The notes under the pieces are model-generated. The model had not been told where the DNA came from, searched no databases, and saw only the letters and a list, made by a program, of their open reading frames with translations. Both the position numbers and the translations under genes were made by a program. DNA of 64,000 nucleotides. It comes from Globodera rostochiensis. Lineage: Eukaryota > Nematoda > Chromadorea > Rhabditida > Heteroderidae. The DNA lies in the NCBI GenBank assembly GCA_018350325.1, contig JAEVLN010000003.1, positions 4,230,745 through 4,294,744 on the forward strand, in the 5' to 3' direction. This document shows positions 1 through 10,969 of this stretch, piece after piece (the first letter of the stretch is position 1; each line of letters starts with the position of its first letter).

Positions 1-102
1 TTCCGGTCTCTACCAATGACCGGGCCAAAAAACCGGGAAAACGGGACCCGGATTACAAAACGATCGTTAAAATCCCGAACCGGTCACTAATGTACAGTGT
101 AC

Positions 103-326
103 CAGGGCGATAGCCAGACAAAAATTTTGGTAAGGGGAATTTGTCCATCTGAGCGCCGGTGCATTTTATTTGAGGAATTTTCAAAAAAAAACAATTTTTT
201 GATTTATGATGGCAATTTTGTTAAAAAAATTGGTCAAAAATTGTAAAAGTGCAAAACAAAAGGGCCACCCTCTTGTTGTTTAGTTTCATTTGGGGGGGGG
301 GGGGAACCCCCCCCTGGCTACGGCCC
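103..326. repeat. MITE-like element, poly-G containing
   Basis: The ends are imperfect inverted repeats: AGGGCGATAGCCAG at the left and CTGGCTACGGCCCT at the right. An internal G-run is followed by a C-run near the right end. Similar sequence recurs near 25153, 30598 and 32570, so this is a dispersed non-autonomous family. There is no coding capacity. The superfamily is not determined. Confidence 0.6.
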
Positions 327-472
327 TGGTGTAAACACCTTACTTTTCCCCAAAAAAACGGTTTTTAAAAAAATTTTTATCCAGAAAAGCCGCCCACCGG
401 CGGATATTTCATGACCAATACCGGGGCTAACGGTGGAAATCCAGAGCCCCGCCGACCCGGTCTGTTGCTTAC

Positions 473-651
473 CTCATTTTTGGTGCGTCCCAACTCGTGC
501 CGCAACTCCTTGTTCTCCATCTCCAGCCCCTTGACGGACTGCTCCAAAAACAGTGCACGCCCTTTCCACTCGGACAGTTCATCGGTCTCCGAATCGTTGG
601 CAGAAGTTGATGGTTGCACAGGCACAAACATAACATCGTCGTCGTCGTCTG
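473..651 (-). CDS. Internal exon of an unrecognised coiled-coil protein (partial)
   Basis: This minus-strand exon of 179 nt has a TTTCAG acceptor at its 5' side and a GAG|GTAAGC donor at its 3' side. It begins with an acidic stretch (DDDDD), then a Ser/Thr-rich linker (QPSTSANDSETDELSEW), then a charged amphipathic coiled-coil segment (GLEMENKELRHELGRTKNE). The same frame stays open upstream to an ATG at 703, so the exon could instead start there as a first exon. The rest of the gene lies beyond the left edge. The codon use and splice sites look genuine, but the family is not recognised. Confidence 0.5.
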
Positions 652-1577
652 CTGAAACGACGAAAAAACGAAATGAACAATCAACGCCCATAAAGGGCGA
701 CAAAATTCACACAAAAAAAGTTTCAGTTTTTAATAAAAATCAAAAAAATTTCACCGATTAGCTTTATCAAAATAGCCTGTCGTTTCCAGAGGTTATTGGG
801 GACATTATTTTGAATTTGACCTCCATTTCGACCGTTTTTCGACCGGACAAACAATTTTCAAAAAAATTTTTTTTCCAAAATCAATTTTGTCACGAAATCG
901 CTTGTAGGTTTTTTAAGTCGTGATTTTCAAAAGAAATTAGGGTATGTATGGGTTGAGTGATGCCGCCGAAAGGAATTTTAATTTTTTGTGGAATTTTCTT
1001 AATTGAAACATTTTTAAAAAATTTCCGCCGACTCCCACCGCAACCAAAAAATGTTTTAAAAAAATTACACGCAGAAAATCGCCATACTGACGACTTTGTT
1101 TCCAAACTTAGTGCAAAATTTGCTCGAAAAAAGTTGGAAAGCAATGTGAAAAATTTTAAAAAATGTTTTTACCGATTTTGGACATTTTTGAAAATGTTTC
1201 AATCGAAAAGACCGGTTCGTTCCGAGTCCCGGTTTTTCAAGTCCCTGGAATTTGCAACCAAAATTTAAAAAATACGGCAATTTTGAAATTTGATTTAACG
1301 AAAAAAGTGAAGAACACTTTAAGAAATTGGTCAGGATTTTTTTTAATTACAAAAAAAGTTCAACCCCCCCCCCCCCTATGAATTTTTTCTCAAACAAAAA
1401 ATTTGTGCATCTCCAAAAACCCCCCTGATGCAAGTTTCAAAAAGTAAGCTTTTTGCACAAAAAAAAATTTGTGAAAAAAACAGGAACAAATTCCGGGCTA
1501 CAGAAAACAGATACATTTGTTTTTTGAAAAATCCGAACTCAAATTTTCATTTTATCAAAAATGGGGGAAAAGCCAAC

Positions 1578-1672
1578 CTGAAAAGTTGGCGGTGGCAGTC
1601 GTCTTCGGCTTCATCATTGTCTGGCGATTTTGCATTTGTATAGAATAAATCAGAGCGGTCAACAAAAATGTT
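1578..1672 (-). CDS. Candidate acidic exon, unrecognised
   Basis: This 95-nt minus-strand open segment lies between a TTTTTTAG acceptor and an AG|GTTGGC donor. It encodes a short acidic peptide containing SPDNDEAEDDCHRQLF. It ends in phase 2, which does not join directly to the exon at 473-651, so an intermediate exon would be needed if both belong to one gene. The surrounding sequence is repeat-like. It is reported only because codon use and both splice sites look real. Confidence 0.3.
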
Positions 1673-1863
1673 CTAAAAAAGACATTAATTAAGTATAGAA
1701 AATTTGATAAGTTGTACATATTTGCGCATAAATAACCGATATATAATATCAGAAAAAAAAGAAAAAGTTTTTGATATTCTTCACTTTTACCACCAACCGG
1801 CAAAAAAAATTGCAAAAATTTTTTTTAAATTTCCTAACACGAGGGATGGTCGGAGGGTGCTAT

Positions 1864-2136
1864 GTGTTTTCGACAGTAGTTGATTTCGACAGTAAGTGAT
1901 TTCGACAGTGAATTTCGACAGTGCCACTGTTAAAAATTCTATAATTTTCCAAGAAGTCTAAATTCGTATTTTTAGCGCATTTCGACCCACGTACTGATGT
2001 AAAATACCTGCAAAAGTAAAAAATTCGAACAGTTCAAAAAAGTTGAAAATTCGAAATGTCTAACAAGTTCAAAACATTTATTTGGAATTCACTGTCGAAA
2101 TCACTCACTGTCGAAACCAACAACTGTCGAAAACAC
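1864..2136. repeat. Short terminal-inverted-repeat element
   Basis: The left end starts GTGTTTTCGACAG and the right end finishes CTGTCGAAAACAC. The inverted repeats extend about 50 bp with few mismatches. Each arm contains several direct copies of the 9-mer TTCGACAGT. It is non-coding, probably a MITE. Confidence 0.65.
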
Positions 2137-2139
2137 TGG

Positions 2140-3246
2140 GCACGGGTCGGAGATCCGACTTCCGAAATTTTAAGGAAAAAATCGGAACTTTTTCGGAAGT
2201 GTACATTTTTGCAAAACAAAATGACAATTTGTGCCAATTTTGAACATAATGCCAAAAAAATCCTTAATTTAATAATCTTTTGCAGAACGCGCCCTGCCAA
2301 CAGGGCTGTGTCGTAACTAAAAAGAAAGTCGAAATCGAAACTGAAAAGTTCGAAATCGAAAATCGAAAAGAAAAAAACGTCGAAAGTCAAAATCGAAAGT
2401 AATCGAAATTTTTTTTATGTGACTAAAAAAAATTATTTTATCAAAAAAATTTATTTTAATAAAATAACATGTTTGATAGTCGTCATTTGTTGTTTCAGTG
2501 GCCCTTCTTAGGCTTAAAGCTTTTGTCGAAATCGAAAATCGAATATCTGACTTTTATTAATTAACAAAAACTCAATAACTTCTATTTCAAACAACGTATC
2601 GTTCTTATTAAATGTTTGATCTATTTAAGGTTTTTAATTCGTAAATTGATTTATCCAGCAGCTCAGACATATTTAAGAAAATTTTAAAACTTCCGAGTTC
2701 CAACATTTTTTGGGCTCGGAATTCCGAACCGACTTCCGAAAAATTTTTAAGGCCTGGAATTCCGAGTTCCGAATTTTTTGAGGGCGTCAGCTCACATCCC
2801 TGACACACACTGGTGGAGAAAAGTGTGACGCTCTACCCTGCTCTCTTTTTTATTCACTATTTTTTACCCTTTTTCTTCTCTGTCGTCCAACGAAAACAAA
2901 AATAATAAAATCGAAGCCCCCGCAGCAGCAAAACACCCCCAACGCTAAAGCAAAAATGCGCATAAAAATGCAACAAAAGCCAATTCACCTAAAATATGCC
3001 CCCCCCCCCCTCTCCGTAAACCGCTGGAACAACTTTTAGCTGTTTTTTGAATTTTGTTTGTTTTTCAAAAAATGGTCGCGACACCAACTTTCGATAGTAT
3101 TACCTTAAAGTGAATATTTGAAAAAAAAGTTTATTAAAATAAATTATTTTAATAAAATATTTTTTAGTTTACTTTGAAAAATTTCCGTTGTTTTGGGCCG
3201 TTTTTTCCGTTTTTAATAGATTTCCGCCATCCCTGGTCCCACGAAC
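2140..3246. other. Repeat-rich intergenic stretch
   Basis: This stretch holds low-complexity GAAATCGAAA-type repeats (about 2330-2405 and 2525-2545), a copy of the GGAATTCCGA-rich repeat also seen near 39315 (about 2690-2800), a CT-rich patch near 2840-2890 and a poly-C run at 3001. No supportable exon was seen. Confidence 0.6.
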
Positions 3247-3357
3247 AAAATATCCCATAACGCAAAATCGTTCAATTGTAGCAGAAGTTGATGCAATTGA
3301 ACAGACGACAGCTATAATCAGTGTTAACGTGATGAAAGAGTTTCCGTTATTGGACAT
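3247..3357 (-). CDS. Candidate signal-peptide exon
   Basis: A minus-strand ATG is followed by a short polar stretch and a hydrophobic core (ITLTLIIAVVCSIASTSA) resembling a secretion signal with a small-residue cleavage site. The frame then runs to a possible GTTCGT donor. Beyond that the sequence becomes repeat-like. Two in-frame upstream ATGs (3396, 3414) are possible but would spoil the signal peptide. No downstream exon was identified, so this may be a fragment or chance. Secretion is inferred only from the hydrophobic profile. Confidence 0.3.
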
Positions 3358-3784
3358 TTTGAACGTTTTCAAATTTCGTTTTGGGGACATTTTTTCACGG
3401 GGCCTTTTGTACACTATGCTTTCTGGTTAATATTTATGCTATTTTTGGTGATTATTTTGGGGCATCGGATATTTTGAGCTTTGTGCTGTGAAAACAGCTC
3501 GTTTTTGAGTTACAGTAACCCTGTAAGTACGGCTGTATACAGGCACAAGTCCGAACTCTAGCTTACTAATAAAATTTGAGAAACTCCATCCAAATCTATT
3601 TTTGATTTCTTCTTTATCAATTAAAGGATGCGACGGATATCCCCCGCGGGTTTAGTGGCCAACCGTAACTGCCCGTATCCGTGACATTCCAAAATTCCAT
3701 AACCGTTAACCGCCCGTAACCGCATCTATCCATGCCTGATATTATCAATTCTTTATAGCATCACACACATCGAAAATATACACA

Positions 3785-5955
3785 ATGGACACGGCAAAAT
3801 CTCTGTCCAACACTGGTGGTGATCAGGCTAACGGTCAAAAATGGCCCTTATATATTTTTTATTCGATTTTCGACTTGCAGACAAAAAGTACAAACGCAGA
3901 GGCCAAATTGTTTTCCGGAAGCCGTATTTCAAGGTATTTTCTGCTGGACATGGGCCGCAGGAAGTGTGCAGTGAACCGGTCGAGTACATCAACGGATTGC
4001 CATGGCAAATCGAGATCAAACGTTGTGATGCTTCTTACATTGGCTTTTCTGTGAAGTGTTGTGGCGATCAAACGGGTGGGCGATCTCAAATTGTGAACGC
4101 TAGGAAAAATGTTATCCCTCCAATAAATCCCACAAATATATTTAATATGTTTAGATATGACTTGGACTTGTCGGGCGACTGTTAAATTTGGCATTTTGTC
4201 TTGCAAGAAAGTCGGTGAATGCCTGAGGCAGTCAGAATATCGTCACGTTTTCAATGCAATTGAAACCCTTCGGGGCTTTCAAGAGTTTATCAAATTCGAG
4301 GTGAACGAATAAACTGAATTTGTTAAATATTTGTTTTGTTTCAGGAACTGATGGACCCAAAGAATGGCTTATACGATGAGAAGGAGGACGCTGTGACGTT
4401 CAACGCGGAAGTGATCACGGAACAGCCCACCGGAATGCCGTAAGTAAACACAGAGCTGATCTGGTCAGATTGGCAAATCCTATTGATCAAAAAATACATT
4501 TCTTGATTAGTCCAATCCAAAACATTTGCTCTCTATTTTCTGAATTCAATTTTTGTTTTAGCGGTGTGCGCACTGATGACGCTTTGCTGGTCAATGGAAA
4601 AATGATATATGTGAACAAATATGTGAGTTTAAATTAAAATTTGAAAATCCTTTTTCATTTTCAGCTGTTGGCGGCTCACTCAAAATATTTTCGAACTTTG
4701 TTTTTTGAAGAAAACGCGGAAGAAATACCAAATATTCAGATTGACGAAGTTACTGATGCCGCTGCTAGTTTTAAACGACTTATTTCCACAATGGATTCGC
4801 ACTGCGCGCATTTGGATGGTAATTTTCTCATTGATTCAAAAAGCATCGGCTGTTTGCGTGTGTCCAACTTTTTTTGCAAATTTCAAAATTTGAACTTATG
4901 CTACCAGGCGTTCTAGGATTTGATTTAAGAATCCAAAATGCCGCTAAGACTTGCAAAAATCCATATGATCTTAATTCAGATGAATGTGTGGAGGGCGTTT
5001 TGCTATTGGCAAATCGTTTTTTGTTGGATTCCGTTGTGAATCGGTGCTTTCACTTTCTGTTGAAAAAGAGCAAAAAGACGGCCATTTGCAAATTCCGATT
5101 GGCAGATCAATGCGGCATCATTGCCATGAAGGTCCAAAATATTAGTGATGCTCAGAGTCTCGGGATAAGTCTCGGTCTCGAATCTTGGGGTTAAGTCTCG
5201 GTAAATTTCAGATCGAGCATCACTACAAAATAGGGTGGCACGGGACCGGGACGGGATTTCCCGGTTTTTTTCAGCTCCCGCCCCGCGCGGGACTTTTTAA
5301 AAAATGAAAAGTCCCGGGTTTTTGGTCCCGCCGAGACCGGGACTAAATTTACACCCTTAAAAGATGGCATCATTGAGTTTCCGGACCCAAAAATGCCCGG
5401 AAACCGGAAAATTTCGAAATCGCAAAAATTTGAAATTTTAATTTTTTTGATTTTTTTTTCGCCCTTCCTCCAGTTTTTGGTCCATTTTTTCCGTTTTTGG
5501 ACCATTTTCTTAAGATTTTCAACATTTCTCGGGGCGTATCGGCACCGCCAATTCACCCCCCAAACTGATACCATTTTTTGTAAATTTCCGGATCAAGAAG
5601 ATCAACAATTGTGTTGCCGGAAAATTAAATTTTTCATGTTTCGATAAAAGAAAAAATTCTCCTTTCAAAAGTCCCGTTGGTCCCGAGTCCCGGTTGAAAA
5701 TATTGGTCCCGGTTTTTCTGGCCCTGGTCCCGGTTTTTTCAAAAAGTCCCGGTCCCATGCCACCCTACTACAGAATATGCAAAATGGTAATTAACGCATT
5801 TAATTCCATTTCAGAAGCAAATTTTAAAGCAGATGACACAGGAGGATTTTAGCGGTCAGAATTACGTTAACAATTTGTTTGAGACCGACAAATTGGGAGT
5901 CGATGAAAGAAATGAGCTGAAAAAACGCAACAAGGAACTTTTCGGCATTAATTGA
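3785..5955 (+). CDS. MATH-BTB domain protein
   Basis: Eight exons join in phase: 3785-3833, 3881-4075, 4155-4300, 4345-4439, 4562-4622, 4665-4818, 4908-5131, 5815-5955, giving 354 aa. The N-terminal half is a MATH domain (motifs [43 protein letters not shown] near residues 20-145). The C-terminal half is a BTB/POZ domain ([25 protein letters not shown] about 150-175, [21 protein letters not shown] about 250-270). Proteins of this layout bind substrates through MATH and Cullin-3 through BTB, acting as ubiquitin-ligase adaptors. Intron 7 (683 nt) carries a TIR element. The first donor (G|GTCAAA) is weak but is required by phase. No signal peptide or TM segment is seen. Substrate unknown. Confidence 0.85.
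5233..5765. repeat. TA-flanked TIR element in intron 7 of the MATH-BTB gene
   Basis: The left end GGGTGGCACGGGACCGGGAC and the right end are inverted copies with one mismatch over about 20 bp, and TA dinucleotides flank both ends. The interior is rich in TCCCGGTTTT-like blocks, is not coding, and is itself partly palindromic. A TA target duplication is typical of Tc1/mariner-type MITEs, but the family is inferred. Confidence 0.7.
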
Positions 5956-7378
5956 AGGACAGAAAAATGTGTGGTTGTTCAAAAAATCATTCGAATTTTG
6001 TTCTTCAAAACGATGACTATTTTATTTGGTCGTCTGATAAAATTTTCCAATAAAATCTCTTGATGAGCAGTCTTTGGCGACTGAAAATCAGAACGATAGT
6101 CGCTAAATGTTTACACTTTGCCGGCAGCAGATCTCGCCTGAAAGTCGGTGACCCGGTGTTCCCACAAGGAGCCAGACGGGAGTTTGAAATAATTCTTGCA
6201 AATAAACTTGGCCGGGAAAAATAGAAAAATATCGATAGACATAGTTTCGAACGATACCAAGATTATTTGATTTGGTTAATTAAAAAATTGGCCTTTAATT
6301 TTTAGAACTCAATAAATAGGGAGGGATAGCGTACTTTTAAATTATGATTGCAAATCGCTTAACAAATTTAGTCAAAAAATTCAAAATTTTCTCCGGCGGC
6401 GCCTGACGGCACCGCCGACCCCCCTCCCAAATCGGAGGTCCAAGTTAGGTCAAAATTTACGATACGCTGATTTTAGCGAAAATCCGATACGATACGATAC
6501 GATACACAGCCCCGATGTGTACCCAACGTCCTCTACCCAATTAGCAAAAACAATAATTGCAATTATTGTAAATTTATTTTAGGTACTTTATTTTGCAGTT
6601 CAAAAAAATTTCGACCGTCGATCAAGGTACCATTTTGTCGGGTCGTTTTTGTCCGCACGCCGCATTACGAAGCATTTTTTGCAATTTTTTTACTCAAATT
6701 GTTAAAAACTATTTTAATGGAGACATTATGATTAATGTTGGGTGGTTCTTTGACCCTTTCTGCTTGATTGACGGCGCATAACTCTGCTCCCCCCCCCCCC
6801 CATTTTATCAACCGGTATTTTGATGGTGGACTTTCGGTTGAATTGGGAGGTGGGCGTGGAGTGGCGCACGATCGATCGATCATTCCATTCATTAATTGGT
6901 TCCTTTAGTGGGATAAATGCAACTAATTTGTTCAGTTAACCGCACAAATTTGTTGCTCTTGCTGGTGGATCGAACCATTTTCCAATATTAGCAAATTTAC
7001 ATTTTTGGAAAATTTTACTTGAATCTTTGTTTTTAGCTACATACCTATGTAGCAAAATCCCGTTTTTGGGTATTTAGCAATTCGCCTGGTCATTTTTTCT
7101 TTTTGAAAAATTAAAAACTAGAGCCTGGACCGGATCCGGTTGGACGGCCGGTTTTGGCTAAAGCCCCGGAGGGTTTTTTGTTATTTTGGGGCAATTTTCA
7201 AGTTTCTTCTGACCGCGCTCTTTTGACCCATTTAAAAAATGACCAAATTTTACCGTTGCGGAACATTTTGTTTTCATGGAATTTCGATGTTCAAACGATT
7301 TTACTGCAATTCTTATTGCAAAATTTAGAAAACTCCGAAATTTTTCTGATTCAATTTTTCTAATAATTTATTTATAAA
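5956..7378. other. Intergenic, repeat fragments
   Basis: This contains a CGGCGGCGCCTGACGGCACC repeat fragment near 6395 (a relative of copies near 16870, 30705 and 32580), a short GATACGATAC run near 6485, and poly-C at 6788. Open frames here have no splice support or family resemblance. The promoter of the ACBP gene presumably lies in the last few hundred bases, but no motif is clear. Confidence 0.5.
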
Positions 7379-8146
7379 ATGGCGTCTTCTCCCGACGAGC
7401 GATTCAATGCGGCGGTTGACATTGTGCAGAAATTGCCTAAAGAAGGTTGGAACAATAAATGTTAATTTTTCTTTCCGAATTTTCAGGCCCCCTGCAAACG
7501 TCCAACGACCAAAAGCTCAAGTTCTATTCGCTGTACAAACAGGCAACAATTGGCAACGTGAACACCGGCAGACCGGGCATTTTGAGTCCGATTGAGCGCG
7601 CAAAATGGTGAAAAATTGGACAAATAGAACGGCATTTTGAAAATTGGGACAGTCTTGAGATTAGTAGAGCCCGGACCGCCGATTGCGATCAGATCTCGGA
7701 CCGAGATCACGATCGACAAAATTTTACCCAGATTTTTCAGTGATCTCGAACGGATCTTGTTCGTTGATTGAAATTTCGATTAGTTGGTCTTCAAGTCTAT
7801 TTAGACGGTACCAGGAACCGGATATCGGGGACAAAGGCCGAGCTATTTTTGTCTTGGCCCAGGGCTTTACGGGACTCTCGGAAAATGCCGGGTAATTTTA
7901 TCGCAAATTTGCACAGGGATGCCTGGAAGGCTGTGGAGGGAATGAGCAGCGAAGAGGCCAAGGAAAAATACATTGAAACTCTTTTGGCAAAGTTCGACGA
8001 TGCCGGAACACAGGCACATAAATTTTATTATAAATATATTTTTTACATTTTCAATTCCCGCTCATCAGGTGGACATCTCGGATTGGTTGTCCAAAATTGA
8101 CCCGTCCATCCGGACCAACTTGGCTTTGCTGGGCAAGAACATTTGA
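7379..8146 (+). CDS. Acyl-CoA-binding protein
   Basis: Four exons: 7379-7445, 7487-7607, 7917-8013, 8069-8146; 120 aa. It is a single acyl-CoA-binding domain with the family landmarks: FNAAVDIVQKLP, LKFYSLYKQATIG (the Tyr-Lys pair contacting the CoA phosphates), GRPGILSPIERAKWDAW and YIETLLAKF. A short tail (DISDWLSKIDPSIRTNLALL) follows. The family carries medium- and long-chain acyl-CoA esters in the cytosol and buffers their pool; animal forms are usually about 86-90 aa, so the tail adds about 30 residues. The third intron has a GC donor (CAG|GCACAT) with a normal TCATCAG acceptor; no GT alternative keeps the frame. Intron 2 contains repeat-like sequence. Confidence 0.93.
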
Positions 8147-8677
8147 GGACAGTGCAAAATTTGTGGCCAGACGTCGCCAAAAATTGCCCTTTTTCCCCTA
8201 GGCGTTATGAAAGAATTGAGAGCACCACAAAATACGTGCGACAGCCCCCAACAAATTATAAAAATTGTTTCCCAAATTTGATGATCAATTTGTTGTTTTA
8301 CACTTTTGCATTGTCCAATAAATGTGGTGAAATTTTTAAGTTGAGTGCGGCAGTTTCTTCCGCAATTTTCTTCAGGCACACCGTTTTTGGTGCATTTTTT
8401 TGATTGTGCGCGAGCAGTGGCGGCGACGACGGCGGCGGCCAAAAGAGTTGCGTTTTGTCTGCAAAATTTGTTGACAGCGCGTCAGTGTGGCCCAGACTGG
8501 AGTAGCACTGAAAGCGCCGGGGGGGGGAAATTTTTGAATTTAACTGATTTTAAAGAGGCCAATTTCTATTCCCTTAAGGGTTAATCCTGCAGGGCATGGG
8601 TGACCCGAATTGTTTTTTGAAAAATAAAAATTTATTTGAAAATTCGTAAAAAGCAAAGTTTAATTCACGAAGTCACC
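8147..8677. other. Intergenic between ACBP and the minus-strand TM genes
   Basis: This holds the ACBP 3' flank and Ala-codon-like GGCGGCGAC repeats near 8422 that are open on both strands. No exon could be supported. Confidence 0.45.
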
Positions 8678-9094
8678 TCAGGCAATGAACATTTTGCTAA
8701 ATCCCGAGGGATCCCGACCGACCATTTTTTGGGGGGGATTTTCTGGCTTTGGTCGAGATTTAGCCGGGATCCCGCCCGAAAAATCGGTTTTGCCGGTCTC
8801 TATATTTAAACACTCCAAAAAATGGACCATTGGCGTTGTGTCCGCCAACAATGTGCGTCTTCGCATTGGCACAACCAACAGCAACTTTTGTCGGCGTTCG
8901 CTGCTGCAACTTTCCAATTCCAACTGAAATTTAACGACTCATAAAATTTAAATTGTTTGCAAAATTATCCTTAATCACCTTTTTCATATGAAAATATGCC
9001 AACAAAACGATGTGCAGAAGCCATCCGTTGATCAGAATGGTAATGGCCAAAACGGCAACAAAACAAAGTGCCAATGCCAACGAATGGCTTGGAG
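8678..9094 (-). CDS. Partial small membrane protein (3' exons)
   Basis: Two minus-strand exons join in phase: 9094-8979 and 8923-8678. The first encodes a hydrophobic segment (LALALCFVAVLAITILINGW followed by LLHIVLLAYFHMKK), the second a basic tail (ERRQKLLLVVPMRRRTLLAD). Beyond about HFLECLN the frame runs into sequence resembling dispersed repeats before a TGA, so the true stop may lie in an unrecognised exon. No 5' exon with a start codon was found, and the space upstream holds the 3' end of the four-TM gene. It could be a degraded copy of a similar small TM protein. Function unknown. Confidence 0.4.
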
Positions 9095-9400
9095 CTTAAC
9101 AATAAATGTAGTGAATGCAAATTTTTAAATGAAATTAACTTCTTTTTTTTTTGGAAAGTAAATCTTCTTGAAACTTTTGCATTGGCGCTGAATTGTGCGG
9201 GCTTCAGACCGGAATCCCGAATTCGTTTCCGCGTGATCCCGATCAGGGGATGGGCAAAATCCGTTTTAAATCGGAAACGTAAAAAATTACAACAAAAAAA
9301 CCGGAAATTCTTTTAATGGTTGGGTTTGGAAATGCCTAATTTTTCTGTTCAAAAAGTGAAATATATCGAGTTTGCCGGACGAAGTGCCCGAATTATTTCA

Positions 9401-10969
9401 TTATGCCTTCTGGGCGCTTGTCTGGTACGAGAAATGTTTTTGTTTACCACCAAAATGTCCTTCCTCCGGTATAATGACGGCGTCGTATTCCTCCTCCTCG
9501 CCCTCCTCTCCGTGGAGCAGTGACTGAACGGTCCGTTCAAGTTGAACACAAAATCGTACCGGTGCGACCAGCAATTCAATCTGATTTTTATAAATTATTA
9601 TTACTCAAAATTCACATAACAATATTAAAATTTTTAATTATAATTAAGTTTTTAAAATAAAACAAGTTTACCACAGCGAACAGAAGCAACAACAGCAATG
9701 CCAAGTTCCAAATGAGCTGAAAATTAGGGTTATTCCCCGACCTTCAGGGTGGGAAAGTCGGAGGTTCATCGGGGACGTAAAGTCGGGATTCTTTGGGGAT
9801 AAAGTCGGGATTCTTCGGGGACGGCTTGTCGGGAGTGTGGTCCAAAAATGTCGGGAAGGAATTCTTCGGGGGTTCGGGGAGCAACCCAACTTAAAATTTA
9901 AAAAATTTTAGGCTTGGGCATTCTCTTTTTAATTGTGTTTAAAATTACGCCAAAAAACAGGAAGGGCCTCAAATAGTTGGGCTGCTGGTGCTGAACGCCG
10001 AAAAACAGTGCAAGCACACAAAGCATTTCGAAGCCTGACAAAAATGGGAAATTTTTATTTTTTTTTTTACTTTTTAAAAACCCAATAAAATTATTTCGGT
10101 CGCCATGTCGAGCATGGAAATCGAGGCAAATGGAAGCAAAATCATGGCAAACATCAATGGCACCGCCGAAAGCCATCCGACGAGGCGGGCACATGCCTTT
10201 GATTGACACAAAACAAATTAAAAACATTCCTAAATTGTAAAATTTCTCATTTGCCTTTTTTAGATTATTTTAAATTTTATTATTATTAATTCTTTTTTTC
10301 TGAGTTTTTTTTAAAGTTAAAAACTAACAATTAATTTTCAATTTAGTCTAATTGTTTTTTTGTCGAGAAAAATATTAATTTTGATTTTTAATAAATATTT
10401 TTGTTTTTTTCTCAACAAAAAAATCTTTTTTTCCCCTACAATTAATGGAAATGAAAAACAGCACAGAAACAAATTCACACGGCGCTCTTCTTCTTCTTCT
10501 TCCTCCGATTGCTTTTGTTGTTGGGCAAATATTCGATTTTCGGAGGGGGCGACCTCTAAAAATTAACCAAAAATTGTTTTTTATTTAATTAATTATCATC
10601 ATTTTCAAACTGCCTAATTTGTAAGGGTTTCATTTTTTTGGGGCAACTCTTTTTTTTCAATAATTTCGGTTACTTCTTCATTTTTAATTAATTTTACTAA
10701 TTGGTTATTTTTGCTATACTTTTATTTTGTTATTTTTCGTTATTAAAATGTTTGATTTTAGTCCATTAAACGCGCGAGCACTTTCCACAAAATTGTGTAC
10801 AGTGTGTTTCTTGTGATTTTCAAATTTGTTTACTGTATTATATACCTTTTGGCATTCCGTCCTCCGCCGCCTGAACTTCAGCCTCCTCCCCCTCCTCCTC
10901 CTCGTCTGTTGCAAAACTGACGGAGCGCTGTCGATGATCACAGCAGATTTTGATGCCGGATTCTGACAT
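9401..10969 (-). CDS. Four-TM membrane protein with acidic tails
   Basis: Six exons in phase: 10969-10846, 10555-10479, 10196-10082, 10034-9949, 9716-9672, 9580-9401; 208 aa. The cytosol-like N terminus carries Glu runs (DEEEEGEEAE and EEEEEEE). Hydrophobic segments follow at about residues 69-88, 95-115, 124-145 and 146-165 (LVGWLSAVPLMFAMILLPFA, IILLGFEMLCVLALFFGV, LRPFLFFGLIWNLALLLLLL). The C-terminal tail contains LLHGEEGEEEEYDAV and a Tyr motif. The layout resembles small tetraspan proteins such as the LAPTM group and other nematode-specific four-TM families, but diagnostic residues for any of them are not seen. Function is not assigned. It lies head-to-tail with the partial TM gene downstream. 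Confidence 0.7.
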
